NCBI GenBank assembly: GCA_963723455.1
Contig: CAVRQM010000001.1
Span: 1,798,001-1,862,000 of the forward strand
From: CAVRQM01 sp963723455
Lineage (GTDB): Bacteria; Pseudomonadota; Alphaproteobacteria; Acetobacterales; Acetobacteraceae
DNA: 64,000 nt
Direction of reading: 5' to 3'
Part shown: positions 37,088 through 45,984 of the stretch, piece by piece
Numbering within the stretch: position 1 is the first letter of the stretch
Layout of the letters: each line of letters opens with the position of its first letter
The notes under the pieces: generated by a model
What the model saw: only the letters and a program-made list of their open reading frames with translations
Told to the model about the DNA's origin: nothing
The model's database searches: none
Translations under genes and position numbers: made by a program

Positions 37088-37870
37088 CTAGCGCGCCCGT
37101 TTCGCGGGGACGCTGCCCGCCAGCGCGAGCTGGTCGCGCAAGGCCTCGATCTCGGCGCGGAGTGCGGCCACTTCGCTGTCCTGCGCCGGCACCGTCGCAG
37201 GCTCGGCGGGGTGCGTGGGAGCGGTCGCGTTGGCGGGTGCGTCCGGCTCGCGATAGAACGGCGAGAACAGGCTCATCGCCCGCTCCATCATCGCCATGTT
37301 CTGCCGCCCGACCTCCTCGATCGGGAACGGCATGAACGGCATCGGCACCATTCCCTGCTGTACGGTCTGCTGCATCGTCCGGCGCACCTGCTCCTGCTGG
37401 CGGGCGAAATTGGCCATCGCCTGTTCCAGGTAGCGCGGCACGAAGCTTTGCAGGCTGTCGCCATAGAAGCCGATGAGCTGACGCAGGAAGGCGGTGGGCA
37501 GCAGCGCGCGACCCTTGCTTTCTTCCTCGACGATGATCTGCGTCAGCACCGAGCGGGTGATGTCGTCGCCGCTTTTCGCGTCATAGACCACGAAATCCCG
37601 GCCCTCGCGCACCATCTCGGCCAGGGTGTCGAGCGTGATGTAGCTGGAACTCTCGGTATTGTACAGCCGCCGGTTGGCGTATTTCTTGACGACCACCGAT
37701 GCGGCCGCCGGCGCCGCGGCGGCCGACCGGGCCGGGCTTTCCGTGCCTGCATCCGCCGGTTCGGCGGCCGTAGCCTCGCCTGCTCCGGCGTGATTCTCGC
37801 CTGCCCCGGCCTTATTCTCGCCTGCCCCGGCCTTTTTCTCGCCTGCATTGTCTTGCATCGGATGCGTCAT
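37088..37870 (-). CDS. phaR: polyhydroxyalkanoate synthesis regulator PhaR
   Basis: Repressor that senses PHB and controls phasin and PHB genes. The conserved DNA- and polymer-binding region reads VVVKKYANRRLYNTESSSYI, TLDTLAEMVREGRDFVVYDA, then KSGDDITRSVLTQIIVEEES. A C-terminal coiled coil follows (EVAALRAEIEALRDQLAL). The first 35 residues are an unusual heptad repeat (AGEKKAG, AGENKAG, AGENHAG) encoded by 21-bp units. It is divergent from phaC, so the gap 37871-37948 is a likely autoregulated control region. Confidence 0.94.
   Translation of the reverse strand: MTHPMQDNAGEKKAGAGENKAGAGENHAGAGEATAAEPADAGTESPARSAAAAPAAASVVVKKYANRRLYNTESSSYITLDTLAEMVREGRDFVVYDAKSGDDITRSVLTQIIVEEESKGRALLPTAFLRQLIGFYGDSLQSFVPRYLEQAMANFARQQEQVRRTMQQTVQQGMVPMPFMPFPIEEVGRQNMAMMERAMSLFSPFYREPDAPANATAPTHPAEPATVPAQDSEVAALRAEIEALRDQLALAGSVPAKRAR
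37773..37847. repeat. 21-bp tandem repeat inside phaR
   Basis: Three full 21-bp units (37773-37793, 37794-37814, 37815-37835) plus a partial fourth. They are identical at most positions and encode the N-terminal AGEN[KH]AG heptads of PhaR. The period is a multiple of three, so copy-number changes would alter protein length without breaking the frame. Confidence 0.8.
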
Positions 37871-37948
37871 CGTGTCCCTTCAGGGGCCTCTGTCAAGAAC
37901 CGTAGCATGCCGCAGCGCAACACCCCAACTTTTGCGGCCGGGAGAGTC

Positions 37949-39302
37949 ATGGTTGCCGATCCGTTCCGCATCGATGACCGCGAGCGCGGCGGGACACGCG
38001 ACATCGGAGGACTGGGCGGCCATCTGGCAGAGCGAGCTGGCCGCGATCGCCGCCGACCCGGAGACCGCGATGGTGCTGGCGGCGCTGTTCGGCGCCTGGC
38101 TGGATGCCGCGGCGCGCCTTGACCCTGGCCGCCCCGAATTCAGCCGGCCGAACCGCCGGGACCGATGCGCCGCCGGGGACCGCGGCCGCTGGCGCTGCTG
38201 CTGGGCCACGCGATGCTGCGATCGAGGCCCTGCGGCAGCGCCTGGCCGAGCTGGAGCGACGTCTCGACGGGGAGCCTGCCAAGCCTGGCCGATCTGGCGC
38301 TGCGCGATGATCCGGCGCTGGTCGCCGGCATCGCCGCATATCGCCGCCACCCCTCGCAGCGCCGGATGGCGGCTCCGCCGGCGCTGTGGCGGGAGGGCGG
38401 GACCAGCCTGCTCGACTATGCGCAGCCCGGCGCGGCCGGCCTGCCGGTGCTGTTCGTGCCCAGCCTGGTCAATCGCGCCTACATCCTGGATCTCGGCTCC
38501 CGGCCGCTCGATGCTGCGCTGGCTGGCGGAACAGGGGCTGCGGCCGCTGCTGCTGGACTGGGGGTTCCCCGACCCGGCGGCGCGCGGCTTCACCCTGACC
38601 GACTACGTGGCCGGCCGGCTGCAGCGCGCCATCGCCGCCTGCGGCCCCGGCCCGGTGCTGCTGGCCGGCTACTGCATGGGCGGGCTGCTGGCGCTGGCCG
38701 CCGCGCAATGCCTGCCCGGACGCGTCGCCGGACTGGCGCTGCTGGCGACGCCGTGGGATTTCCACGCCGAGGACGCCGCCGCCGCCCGCCGGCTGGCCGG
38801 GCTGCTGCCGATGATGGAGCCGGCGATGGGCCTGCTCGGCGCGCTGCCGACCGATGCGGTGCAGGCGCTGTTCGCCCTGGCCGACGCGGACGGCATCCTG
38901 GACCGCTACCGCGGCTTCGCCGCTGCCGACCCGGACAGCGAGCGCGCCCGCAGCTTCGTGGCGTTGGAGGACTGGCTGTCCGACGGCGTGCCGCTGGCCG
39001 CCCCGGTGGCGCGCGAATGTCTGGGCGGCTGGTACGGCGGCAACACGCCGGCGCGGGGGGAGTGGCGGGTTGCGGGGCTGGCGGTCGATCCGGCGCGCGC
39101 TGCGCCTGCCCGCCTTCGTGGCGCTGCCGGCGCGCGACCGCATCGTGCCGCCGGCCAGCGCGCCGGCCGCTGGCCTCGCTGATCGCCGGCGCGGTGGCAC
39201 ACCACCCGGCGGCCGGCCATGTCGGCATGGCGGCCGGCAGCCGGGCGCAGGCGGCGCTGTGGCGAACCGCTCGCCGCCTGGCTGCGAGCTGTGGGCGGCT
39301 GA
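37949..39302 (+). pseudogene. phaC: PhaC-like polyhydroxyalkanoate synthase, frame broken about seven times
   Basis: PHB polymerase-type alpha/beta hydrolase. Recognisable parts in successive frames are SEDWAAIWQSELAAIAADPE, IEALRQRLAELERRLDGE, DLALRDDPALVAGIAAYRRH, LPVLFVPSLVNRAYILDL, SMLRWLAEQGLRPLLLDWG, the nucleophile elbow GYCMGGLLALAA (G-x-C-x-G-G, Cys as in PhaC), VALPARDRIVPPASA and HPAAGHVGMAAG. The repaired length is about 450 residues, shorter than class I synthases. Each break is explained by one extra G or C. Start ATG 37949 has a GGAGAG site; ATG 37974 is an alternative. Decayed gene or poor sequence; neighbouring PHB genes argue that the gene was functional. Confidence 0.85.
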
Positions 39303-39415
39303 TCGTCGGGGCTGCCGTCGGGCCGCCCGTCGGGGCTATCCGGGCGGCGCGGGCATTGGCAGCGTGCCGTCGCATGCCCCATGTCTGGGGCAAGGCTCAT
39401 CAGGGAGACGCCGTC

Positions 39416-40589
39416 ATGGACGACATCGTCATCGTCGCCGCCGCGCGCACGCCGGTCGGCAGCTTCAACGGCGCGTTCGCCGCCACGCCCGCGCATGTGC
39501 TGGGGCAGGTCGCGATCCAGGCGGCGCTGTCGCGCGCCGGCGTCGCGCCGGCCGAAGTGGACGAGGTGATCCTCGGCCAGGTGCTGACCGCCGCGGCCGG
39601 CCAGAACCCGGCGCGCCAGGCCGCCCGCGCCGCCGGCATCCCGGACGACAAGACCGCCTTCGGCATCAACCAGGTCTGCGGCTCCGGCCTGCGCGCGGTG
39701 GCGCTGGCCGCCCAGCAGATCGCAGACCGGCCAGAGCGACATCGTGGTCGCCGGCGGCCAGGAGAGCATGAGCCTGGCGCCGCACGCCCAGCATCTGCGC
39801 GGCGGCGTCAAGATGGGCGACATCCAGCTGATCGACACGATGATCCGCGACGGGCTGTGGGACGCCTTCAACGGCTATCACATGGGCGCCACCGCCGAGA
39901 ACGTGGCCAGCGCCCACCAGATCACCCGCGAGCAGCAGGACGCGCTGGCGCTGCGCAGCCAGCAGAAGGCGTCGGCGGCGCAGAAATCCGGCCGCTTCCG
40001 CGACGAGATCGCGCCGGTCACGCTCAAGGGCCGCAAGGGCGATACCGTGGTCGCCGACGACGAATACATCCGCCACGACAGCAGCGCCGAGATGATGGCG
40101 AAGCTTCGCCCCGCCTTCAGCAAGGACGGCACGGTGACCGCCGGCAACGCCAGCGGCCTGAATGACGGGGCGGCGGCGCTGGTGGTGATGTCGGCCGCCG
40201 AGGCGAAGCGGCGCGGCCTGACGCCGCTGGCCCGCATCGCGAGCTTCGCCACGGCCGGCGTCGATCCGGCGCTGATGGGCACCGGCCCGATCCCGGCCAC
40301 CCGCCGCGCGCTGGCGCGCGCCGGCTGGCAGGCCGGCGAGCTGGATCTGATCGAGGCCAACGAGGCGTTCGCCGCGCAGGCCTGCGCGGTGAACAAGGAT
40401 CTCGGCTGGGATGCCGAGCGGGTCAACGTCAACGGCGGCGCGATCGCCATCGGCCACCCGATCGGCGCGTCGGGCGCGCGCGTGCTGACCACGCTGCTGC
40501 ACGAGATGGCCAAGCGCGACGCGCGCAAGGGCCTGGCGACGCTGTGCATCGGCGGCGGCATGGGGGTCGCCATGTGCGTCGAGCGGTAA
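39416..40589 (+). CDS. phaA: acetyl-CoA acetyltransferase (beta-ketothiolase), frame broken once
   Basis: Condenses two acetyl-CoA to acetoacetyl-CoA, first step of PHB synthesis. ATG 39416 follows AGGGAG. The N-terminal half carries IVAAARTPVGSFNGAFA and the active-site Cys in FGINQVCGSGLRAVALAAQQ. After about 39720 the protein continues in the next frame (VAGGQESMSLAPHAQHLRGG) to GAIAIGHPIGASGARVL and the second catalytic Cys in GGGMGVAMCVE. Dropping one G in CAGATCGCAGACC restores AQQIQTGQSDIVVAGG. About 390 residues when repaired. Confidence 0.94.
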
Positions 40590-40693
40590 CCGTACCGCGC
40601 GCGTCACGTTCCCGTCAGATAGCGGCAGCGCGCCCGCCCGGCTCCGCCTCGTCCTGTCGCATGCTGATGGCGGTTTGATCGACGGAGTGCCGC

Positions 40694-41110
40694 ATGCGCC
40701 GCGCTGTTGCCGGGCTGCTGCCGTGCGGCGTGGCCGCTCCTGCTCCGGTCTCTGCGGACACGTGTTCAGTGAGGTGCGGCTCAGCGCCTAGGTCCACGAT
40801 TTCGCGGGTAATCTGACGGTGGTGTTCAACTACTCGGACAACCAACCTTTTTCCGGAACCGCCTATGCCTCGCGCCGGGTGCGCAGGCTGCCAAACGATG
40901 CGCGACTCGGGGACCGTCCTGTGCGGGGGCGGCGGCGAATATCTCCAGGGGCGCTGGGGCGAATACACGGCCGCGGTGGGCGACAACGAGGGCGAGGGCG
41001 TCATGTGGTTCTCCGGCATGAGCGCGTTCGGCAACGGCAGCTGGGGCACCTGCATCGGCGAGAGCGGCTTCACGTCCGGCGACCAGCCATGGGCCGCTCG
41101 GCCGCCCCGG
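40694..41110 (+). pseudogene. decayed gene for a secreted protein
   Basis: In the 600-bp gap between phaA and phaB, an ATG at 40694 begins a signal-peptide-like stretch (MRRAVAGLLPCGVAAPAPVS) that hits a stop at 40814. Protein-like sequence continues in other frames: VHDFAGNLTVVFNYSDNQPF (about 40794-40855), then RWGEYTAAVGDNEGEGVMW and GNGSWGTCIGESGF (about 40950-41075). The pieces read as one exported protein broken by at least two shifts and stops. I recognise no family. Base composition is somewhat less GC-rich than the flanks. Confidence 0.4.
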
Positions 41111-41190
41111 GAGGGTGCTGGGCGCGCCATCCTCCCTCGTCACGGCAGCGACACACCGCTAGTGTCGCTGCCGCAGACAGGAGGGATGAC

Positions 41191-41913
41191 ATGGCGAAGG
41201 TTGCACTCGTCACCGGCGGGACGCGGGGCATCGGCGCCGCGATCAGCCGCACCCTGCAGCAGGCCGGCCGCATCGTGGTCGCGAGCTATGCCGGCAACGA
41301 CGCCGCCGCCGCGGCATTCCGCGCCGACACCGGCATCGCGGTGGAAAAGTTCGATGCCGGCGATTTCGCCGCCTGCGAGGCGGCGGTGGCGCGCATCGCG
41401 GCGGCGCACGGTCCGGTCGCCATTCTGGTCAACAACGCCGGCATTACCCGCGACGCCACCCTGGCGCGGCTGACGCGCGACATGTGGGACGCGGTGCTGG
41501 ATACCAATCTCGGCAGCTGCTTCAACCTGTGCAAGCTCACCTTCGACGCGATGCGGGCGGAGAAGTTCGGCCGCATCGTCAATATCGGCAGCATCAACGG
41601 CCAGGCCGGGCAATACGGGCAGGTCAACTACGCCGCCGCTAAGTCCGGCATCCACGGCTTCACCAAGGCGCTGGCGCAGGAAGGCGCCCGCTACAACATC
41701 ACCTGCAACGCCATCGCGCCGGGCTATGTCGATACCGACATGGTGCGCGCGGTGCCGCCGGACGTGCTGCAAAAGATTGTGGCGCGCATCCCGGTGGGCC
41801 GGCTCGGGCATGCCGAGGACATCGCCCGCGGCGTGCTGTTCCTGACCGCCGACGACGCCGATTTCATCACCGGCTCGACGCTGTCGATCAACGGCGGCCA
41901 GCACATGTACTAG
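41191..41913 (+). CDS. phaB: acetoacetyl-CoA reductase
   Basis: NADPH-dependent reduction of acetoacetyl-CoA to (R)-3-hydroxybutyryl-CoA, second step of PHB synthesis. Classical SDR of 240 residues: ALVTGGTRGIGAAISRTL, NNAGITRDATLARLTRDMW, the catalytic Ser in IVNIGSINGQAGQYGQVNYA and Y-x3-K in NYAAAKSGIHGFTKALAQE, ending in LSINGGQHMY as in PhaB. The ATG at 41191 follows a strong GGAGG. It lies downstream of phaC-phaA, separated by the decayed gene. Confidence 0.95.
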   Translation: MAKVALVTGGTRGIGAAISRTLQQAGRIVVASYAGNDAAAAAFRADTGIAVEKFDAGDFAACEAAVARIAAAHGPVAILVNNAGITRDATLARLTRDMWDAVLDTNLGSCFNLCKLTFDAMRAEKFGRIVNIGSINGQAGQYGQVNYAAAKSGIHGFTKALAQEGARYNITCNAIAPGYVDTDMVRAVPPDVLQKIVARIPVGRLGHAEDIARGVLFLTADDADFITGSTLSINGGQHMY

Positions 41914-41925
41914 CCGGGGCCTGTC

Positions 41926-43185
41926 GTGACCGATGCGGGCATGGTCATCGTGGGCGCGGGCGAAGCCGGCGCGCGCGCCGCGCTGGCCCTGCGCGACCAT
42001 GGCTGGAACGGCGCAATCACGTTGATCGGCGAGGAGCCGCACCCGCCGTACGAGCGGCCGCCGCTGTCCAAGACGGTGATGACCGCCGAGGGCGAGCCGC
42101 CGATCGCCACCGTGCTCGGCCCGGCGCGGCTGGCACAGGCGCGCATCGACTTCCTGCACACAAGCTGCGCCACCGCGATCGACCGCGCCGGACGCCGGGT
42201 GCTGCTGGCCGACGGGCGAACGATCGCATACGCGCGCCTGCTTCTGGCGACCGGGGCGCGGCCGCGCCGGCTGGCGGTGCCGGGGGCGGACGGCGCGCTG
42301 TATCTGCGCAATGTCGCCGACGCGCTGGCGATGCGCGCGCGGCTGCGCGCGGGCGCGCATCTGGTGGTGATCGGCGGCGGCTTCATCGGGCTGGAGATCG
42401 CCGCCAGCGCCACCACGCGCGGCTGCCGGGTCACGCTGGTCGAGGCGGCCCCGCGGATACTGATCCGCGGCGTGCCGGCGGCGATCGCCGGGCGTGTGGC
42501 CGACCGCCACCGCGCGGCCGGCGTCGCGCTGCGCGTCGGCGTCGGCATTGCCGCGATCCGCGACACCGTGGATGGCGGGCACGTCGTGGCGCTGGCGGAC
42601 GGCAGCGAACTCGCCTGCGACGGGGTGATCGCCGGAATCGGCGCGGTGCCGGAGACGGCGCTGGCGGAATCCTGCGGGCTGGCGATCGACAACGGCGTGC
42701 GCGCCGACGCGCAGCTGCGGACCAGCGACCCGGACATCTTCGCCGCCGGCGATTGCTGCTCGTTCCCCGATCCGCTGTACGACGGCAGGCGGCTGCGGCT
42801 GGAGGCTTGGCGCAACGCGCAGACCCAGGCCGATCTGGCCGCGCGCAACATGCTGGGCGCCGGAGTGGAGTATCAGGCGGTGCCGTGGTTCTGGTCCGAC
42901 CAGTTCGAGCTGGTGCTGCAAGTGGCGGGCCTGCCCGATGCCGGACCCGTGACGGTGCAGCGCGAGGTCGGGCCGGCGGGACTGCTGTTCTTCCACCTGT
43001 CCGACGATGGCAGGCTGCTGGCCGCCAGCGCGATCGGCCCGATGTCGGTCGCGCGCGAGGTGCGGGTGGCCGAGCAGCTGATCGCCCGGCGCATCCGCCC
43101 CGATCCGGCGGCGCTGGCCGACCCGGCGGTGCGGCTCCGCTCGCTGCTGCCCCCGGCGGTCACCCCCGCCGTTACGCTGGCCTGA
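41926..43185 (+). CDS. FAD-dependent ferredoxin/rubredoxin reductase family
   Basis: A 419-residue flavoprotein. An FAD-binding motif (MVIVGAGEAGARAALALRDH) is followed by PYERPPLSK, the NAD-binding motif LVVIGGGFIGLEIAASATTR, and DPDIFAAGDCCSFPDPL near the FAD ribityl site. Layout matches ferredoxin-NAD+ reductases of oxygenase systems (rhodocoxin or putidaredoxin reductase type). No ferredoxin or oxygenase gene is adjacent, so the partner is unknown. GTG start at 41926, 12 bp after phaB. Its 3' end overlaps the convergent LysR gene by 14 bp. Confidence 0.88.
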   Translation: MTDAGMVIVGAGEAGARAALALRDHGWNGAITLIGEEPHPPYERPPLSKTVMTAEGEPPIATVLGPARLAQARIDFLHTSCATAIDRAGRRVLLADGRTIAYARLLLATGARPRRLAVPGADGALYLRNVADALAMRARLRAGAHLVVIGGGFIGLEIAASATTRGCRVTLVEAAPRILIRGVPAAIAGRVADRHRAAGVALRVGVGIAAIRDTVDGGHVVALADGSELACDGVIAGIGAVPETALAESCGLAIDNGVRADAQLRTSDPDIFAAGDCCSFPDPLYDGRRLRLEAWRNAQTQADLAARNMLGAGVEYQAVPWFWSDQFELVLQVAGLPDAGPVTVQREVGPAGLLFFHLSDDGRLLAASAIGPMSVAREVRVAEQLIARRIRPDPAALADPAVRLRSLLPPAVTPAVTLA

Positions 43186-44080
43186 ACGCCGTCGCCTCGC
43201 GGTCCAGCAGCGCCTCAAACGCCGCGGCGGCCGGGCTGGGCTGGCGGTCCGGCAGGCTCAGCCGGCTCAGCGTCCGGCTGACCGACAGCCCGGCCACCTG
43301 CAACGCGATCAGGCTGCCGAGCGCGATCTGGTCGCGCGCCGTCGCCGCCGAGACGATGGCAAAGCCCAGCCCGGCCGCGACCACCTGGCGGATGGTCTCG
43401 GTGCTGCCCGCCTCCAGCGTGGCGCGCGGCACGATCCGGGCGCGGGCCAGCGCCGTCCACACCACTTCGCGGGTGCCGGACCCCGGCTCGCGTACGATCA
43501 TCAGCTCCCTTCCCAGCGCCGCCGCAGGCACCGGCGCGGCCAGGCCGGCCAGAAGGTGCGACGGCGCGACGACCGCGACCAGCCGATCCTCGATCCAGGG
43601 CCGGACCATGATCCCCGGATGCTCGATCGGCCCCTCGACCAGCGCCACGTCCAGCTCGCGCGCCAGCAGCAGCTCGGCGATGTCGGCAGTGTTGGCGCCG
43701 CGCAGCCGCAATTCGATGCCGGGATGCGCCCGATGATACGCGCCCAGCAGCGGCGGCAGGAACCACGTGGCGATCGTGGTGCTGGCGCCGACACCCAGGC
43801 TGCCGCGCGCCAGGCCGCGCAGCGCCGCCAGCTCCTCCTCCGCGGCGCGCTCGGCCCCGAACAGCGCCGAGGCGTGACGCATCAGCATGCGTCCCGCCTC
43901 GGTCGGCGCGACGCCCCGCGGCGAGCGGTCCAGCAGCCGGCTGCCGGTCTGCGCTTCGAACTCGCGCACCCCGCGCGACACCGCGGGCTGGCTGATGTGC
44001 AGCGCCTCGGCGGCGCGGGAGAAGCTGCCGAGGCGCGCGACGGTGGCGAACAGGCGCAGTAGGTGCAGGTTCAGGCTCAT
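43172..44080 (-). CDS. LysR-family regulator, YeiE/CbbR-like
   Basis: A 302-residue LysR regulator with an N-terminal helix-turn-helix (LHLLRLFATVARLGSFSRAA and ALHISQPAVSRGVREFEAQT) and an effector domain (SLGVGASTTIATWFLPPLLG, VALVEGPIEHPGIMVRPW). It is divergent from the yeiH homologue, as yeiE is from yeiH in enterobacteria, so control of that exporter is likely. A candidate operator lies between them at 44092-44114. Confidence 0.9.
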   Translation of the reverse strand: MSLNLHLLRLFATVARLGSFSRAAEALHISQPAVSRGVREFEAQTGSRLLDRSPRGVAPTEAGRMLMRHASALFGAERAAEEELAALRGLARGSLGVGASTTIATWFLPPLLGAYHRAHPGIELRLRGANTADIAELLLARELDVALVEGPIEHPGIMVRPWIEDRLVAVVAPSHLLAGLAAPVPAAALGRELMIVREPGSGTREVVWTALARARIVPRATLEAGSTETIRQVVAAGLGFAIVSAATARDQIALGSLIALQVAGLSVSRTLSRLSLPDRQPSPAAAAFEALLDREATAFRPA

Positions 44081-44091
44081 AGCCTCATGTT

Positions 44092-44114
44092 ATACATCCA
44101 GGAGTAGGCTGTAT
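44092..44114. promoter_or_regulatory. candidate LysR operator
   Basis: An imperfect inverted repeat, ATACATCC with GGCTGTAT (7 of 8 bases complementary), around a 7-bp spacer. It lies 12 bp upstream of the LysR start and 58 bp upstream of yeiH in the divergent intergenic region. The size and position fit a LysR recognition site. Confidence 0.45.
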
Positions 44115-44171
44115 TGGCGTTATGGTCGGCCAAGGCGCATCTGCGGGGTCGTTCCGCCTGCGAGGTCGCCG

Positions 44172-45203
44172 ATGCCGCATCTCCGCGCCGCGACTTGCCT
44201 GCTGCCGGGCGTGCTGCTCTGCGCGGCGGTCACGCTGGCCGCGCACGGTCTCGCCTTGGCGGAGGCGCGGCTGGCCGGCCGGGCGTGGCTGGAGCCGCTG
44301 GTGTTGGCGATCCTGCTCGGCACGGCGATCCGCAGCGCCTGGGCGCCCGGCCCGCGCTGGCGCGCCGGCATTGCGTTCAGCGCGAAGCCGCTGCTTGAGG
44401 CGGCCGTCGTGCTGCTCGGCGCCTCGGTCAGCCTGGCCACTGTCCTGGCGGTCGGCCCGGCGCTGCTGGCCGGCATCGCACTCGTGGTGGCGGCCGCCAT
44501 CGTCGCCAGCTACGGCATCGGCCGGGCGCTCGGGCTGCGGCCGCGCATGGCGCTGCTGGTCGCCTGCGGCAATTCGATCTGCGGCAATTCGGCGATCGCC
44601 GCGGTGGCGCCGGTGATCGGTGCGGATGCCGAGGACATCGCATCCTCGATCGCCTTTACCGCGGTGCTCGGCGTGGCGGTGGTGCTGGCGTTGCCGCTGC
44701 TGGTCGCCGCGATCGGCCTGTCGGCCACGCAGTACGGCATCCTGGCCGGACTGACCGTCTATGCGGTGCCGCAGGTGCTGGCGGCGACGCTGCCGGTCGG
44801 CCCGTTAGCGGCGCAGATCGGCACGCTGGTCAAGCTGGTGCGCGTGCTGATGCTGGGTCCGGTGGTGCTCGGACTGTCGCTGCTGGCCGGCCCGATGGGC
44901 GCGTCCGGCCAGCGCCGCGGGCCGGGCCGGATGCGGTTCGGGCGGCTGGTGCCGTGGTTCATCGTCGGGTTCCTGCTGGCCGCGGCGCTGCGCTCGCTGG
45001 GCGCGATCCCGCCCGCGGCGCTCCCCCCGATCGAACGGGCCGCGGGCGGGCTGACGGTGATCTCGATGGCGGCGCTCGGCCTTGGCGTGGACGTGCGCGT
45101 GGTCGCGCGCGCCGGCGGCCGGGTGACCGGCGCGGTGATGGCCTCGCTGCTGGTGCTGGGCGCGATCAGCCTGGCGCTGATCTTCGCGCTGCACGCCGGC
45201 TGA
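44172..45203 (+). CDS. yeiH: YeiH-family membrane protein (UPF0324)
   Basis: A 343-residue inner-membrane protein with about ten hydrophobic helices. Family segments include ILLGTAIRSAW, AKPLLEAAVVLLGASVSL, the hallmark CGNSICGNSAIAAVAPVIGA and TLVKLVRVLMLGPVVL. The family is annotated as a putative sulfate exporter, but transport substrates are not firmly established. ATG 44172 is used. The divergent LysR regulator supports a regulated transporter. Confidence 0.92.
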   Translation: MPHLRAATCLLPGVLLCAAVTLAAHGLALAEARLAGRAWLEPLVLAILLGTAIRSAWAPGPRWRAGIAFSAKPLLEAAVVLLGASVSLATVLAVGPALLAGIALVVAAAIVASYGIGRALGLRPRMALLVACGNSICGNSAIAAVAPVIGADAEDIASSIAFTAVLGVAVVLALPLLVAAIGLSATQYGILAGLTVYAVPQVLAATLPVGPLAAQIGTLVKLVRVLMLGPVVLGLSLLAGPMGASGQRRGPGRMRFGRLVPWFIVGFLLAAALRSLGAIPPAALPPIERAAGGLTVISMAALGLGVDVRVVARAGGRVTGAVMASLLVLGAISLALIFALHAG

Positions 45204-45291
45204 ACCGCTTCGTCGACCGGCCCCGCCCGGGCACGCAACGGGGACGGGGAGACCGATTGCCGGCCACCCCCCCTCATGCTACCGCGCACGC

Positions 45292-45984
45292 ATGCTGAAG
45301 CGTCTGCTGCGACGTCCGGCCGCGCAGGCGCTGCTGGCCCGGCTGCTTGGCCGCTATCTGGCCTTTGCCTTGGCGACCACGCGCTGGACCCTGGACGGCG
45401 CCGACCACCTCGCCCCGCATCTGGCCGGCGCCCCGGCAATCTTCGCGTTCTGGCACGAGCGCCTGCCGTTGATGCCGGGCGCCTGGATGCTGGTGCGCCG
45501 CATGTCGCCCCGCCCCGGCCCGCAGGCGAGCGTGCTGGTCAGCCGGCACGCCGACGGGCGCTTCATCGGCGCGCTGATGCGCGGCTTCGGCGTCGATGTG
45601 GTGCATGGCTCCAGCAGCCGCGGCGGGGGCGACCGCGGCGGTGCGGCCGGGCTGCGCGCCCTGCTCGATGCGCTGGCGGCCGGCCGGCACGTCGTCATCA
45701 CCCCGGACGGGCCGCGCGGGCCGCGTCGGGCGGCAGCGCCCGGGGTGGCCAGCCTGGCCGCCCTGTCCGGCGCGCCGGTGCTGCCCTGCAGTGCTGCGAC
45801 CAGCCGCCGCCGGGTGCTGCGCAGCTGGGACCGCATGGTCCTGCCGCTGCCCTGGGCGCGCGCGGTGGTGGTGTGCGGCGCGCCGATCGCGGTCGGCCGC
45901 GACGACGCCGACACGGCGCTGGCCGCGATCGCCGCCGCCCTGACCGACGCCGCCGACCGCGCCGACCGGCTGCTGGCGGCGTGA
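45292..45984 (+). CDS. DUF374 lysophospholipid acyltransferase-like protein
   Basis: A 230-residue membrane-associated protein of the LPLAT superfamily. AIFAFWHERLPLMPGAW carries the catalytic His, SVLVSRHADGRFIGALM and GVDVVHGSSSRGG follow, and VVITPDGPRGPRR is the conserved substrate motif of DUF374. It heads a four-gene lipid A/Kdo operon and overlaps the waaA GTG start (GTGA at 45981-45984). An acyltransferase role in lipid A or inner-core assembly is inferred from context. Confidence 0.88.
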   Translation: MLKRLLRRPAAQALLARLLGRYLAFALATTRWTLDGADHLAPHLAGAPAIFAFWHERLPLMPGAWMLVRRMSPRPGPQASVLVSRHADGRFIGALMRGFGVDVVHGSSSRGGGDRGGAAGLRALLDALAAGRHVVITPDGPRGPRRAAAPGVASLAALSGAPVLPCSAATSRRRVLRSWDRMVLPLPWARAVVVCGAPIAVGRDDADTALAAIAAALTDAADRADRLLAA

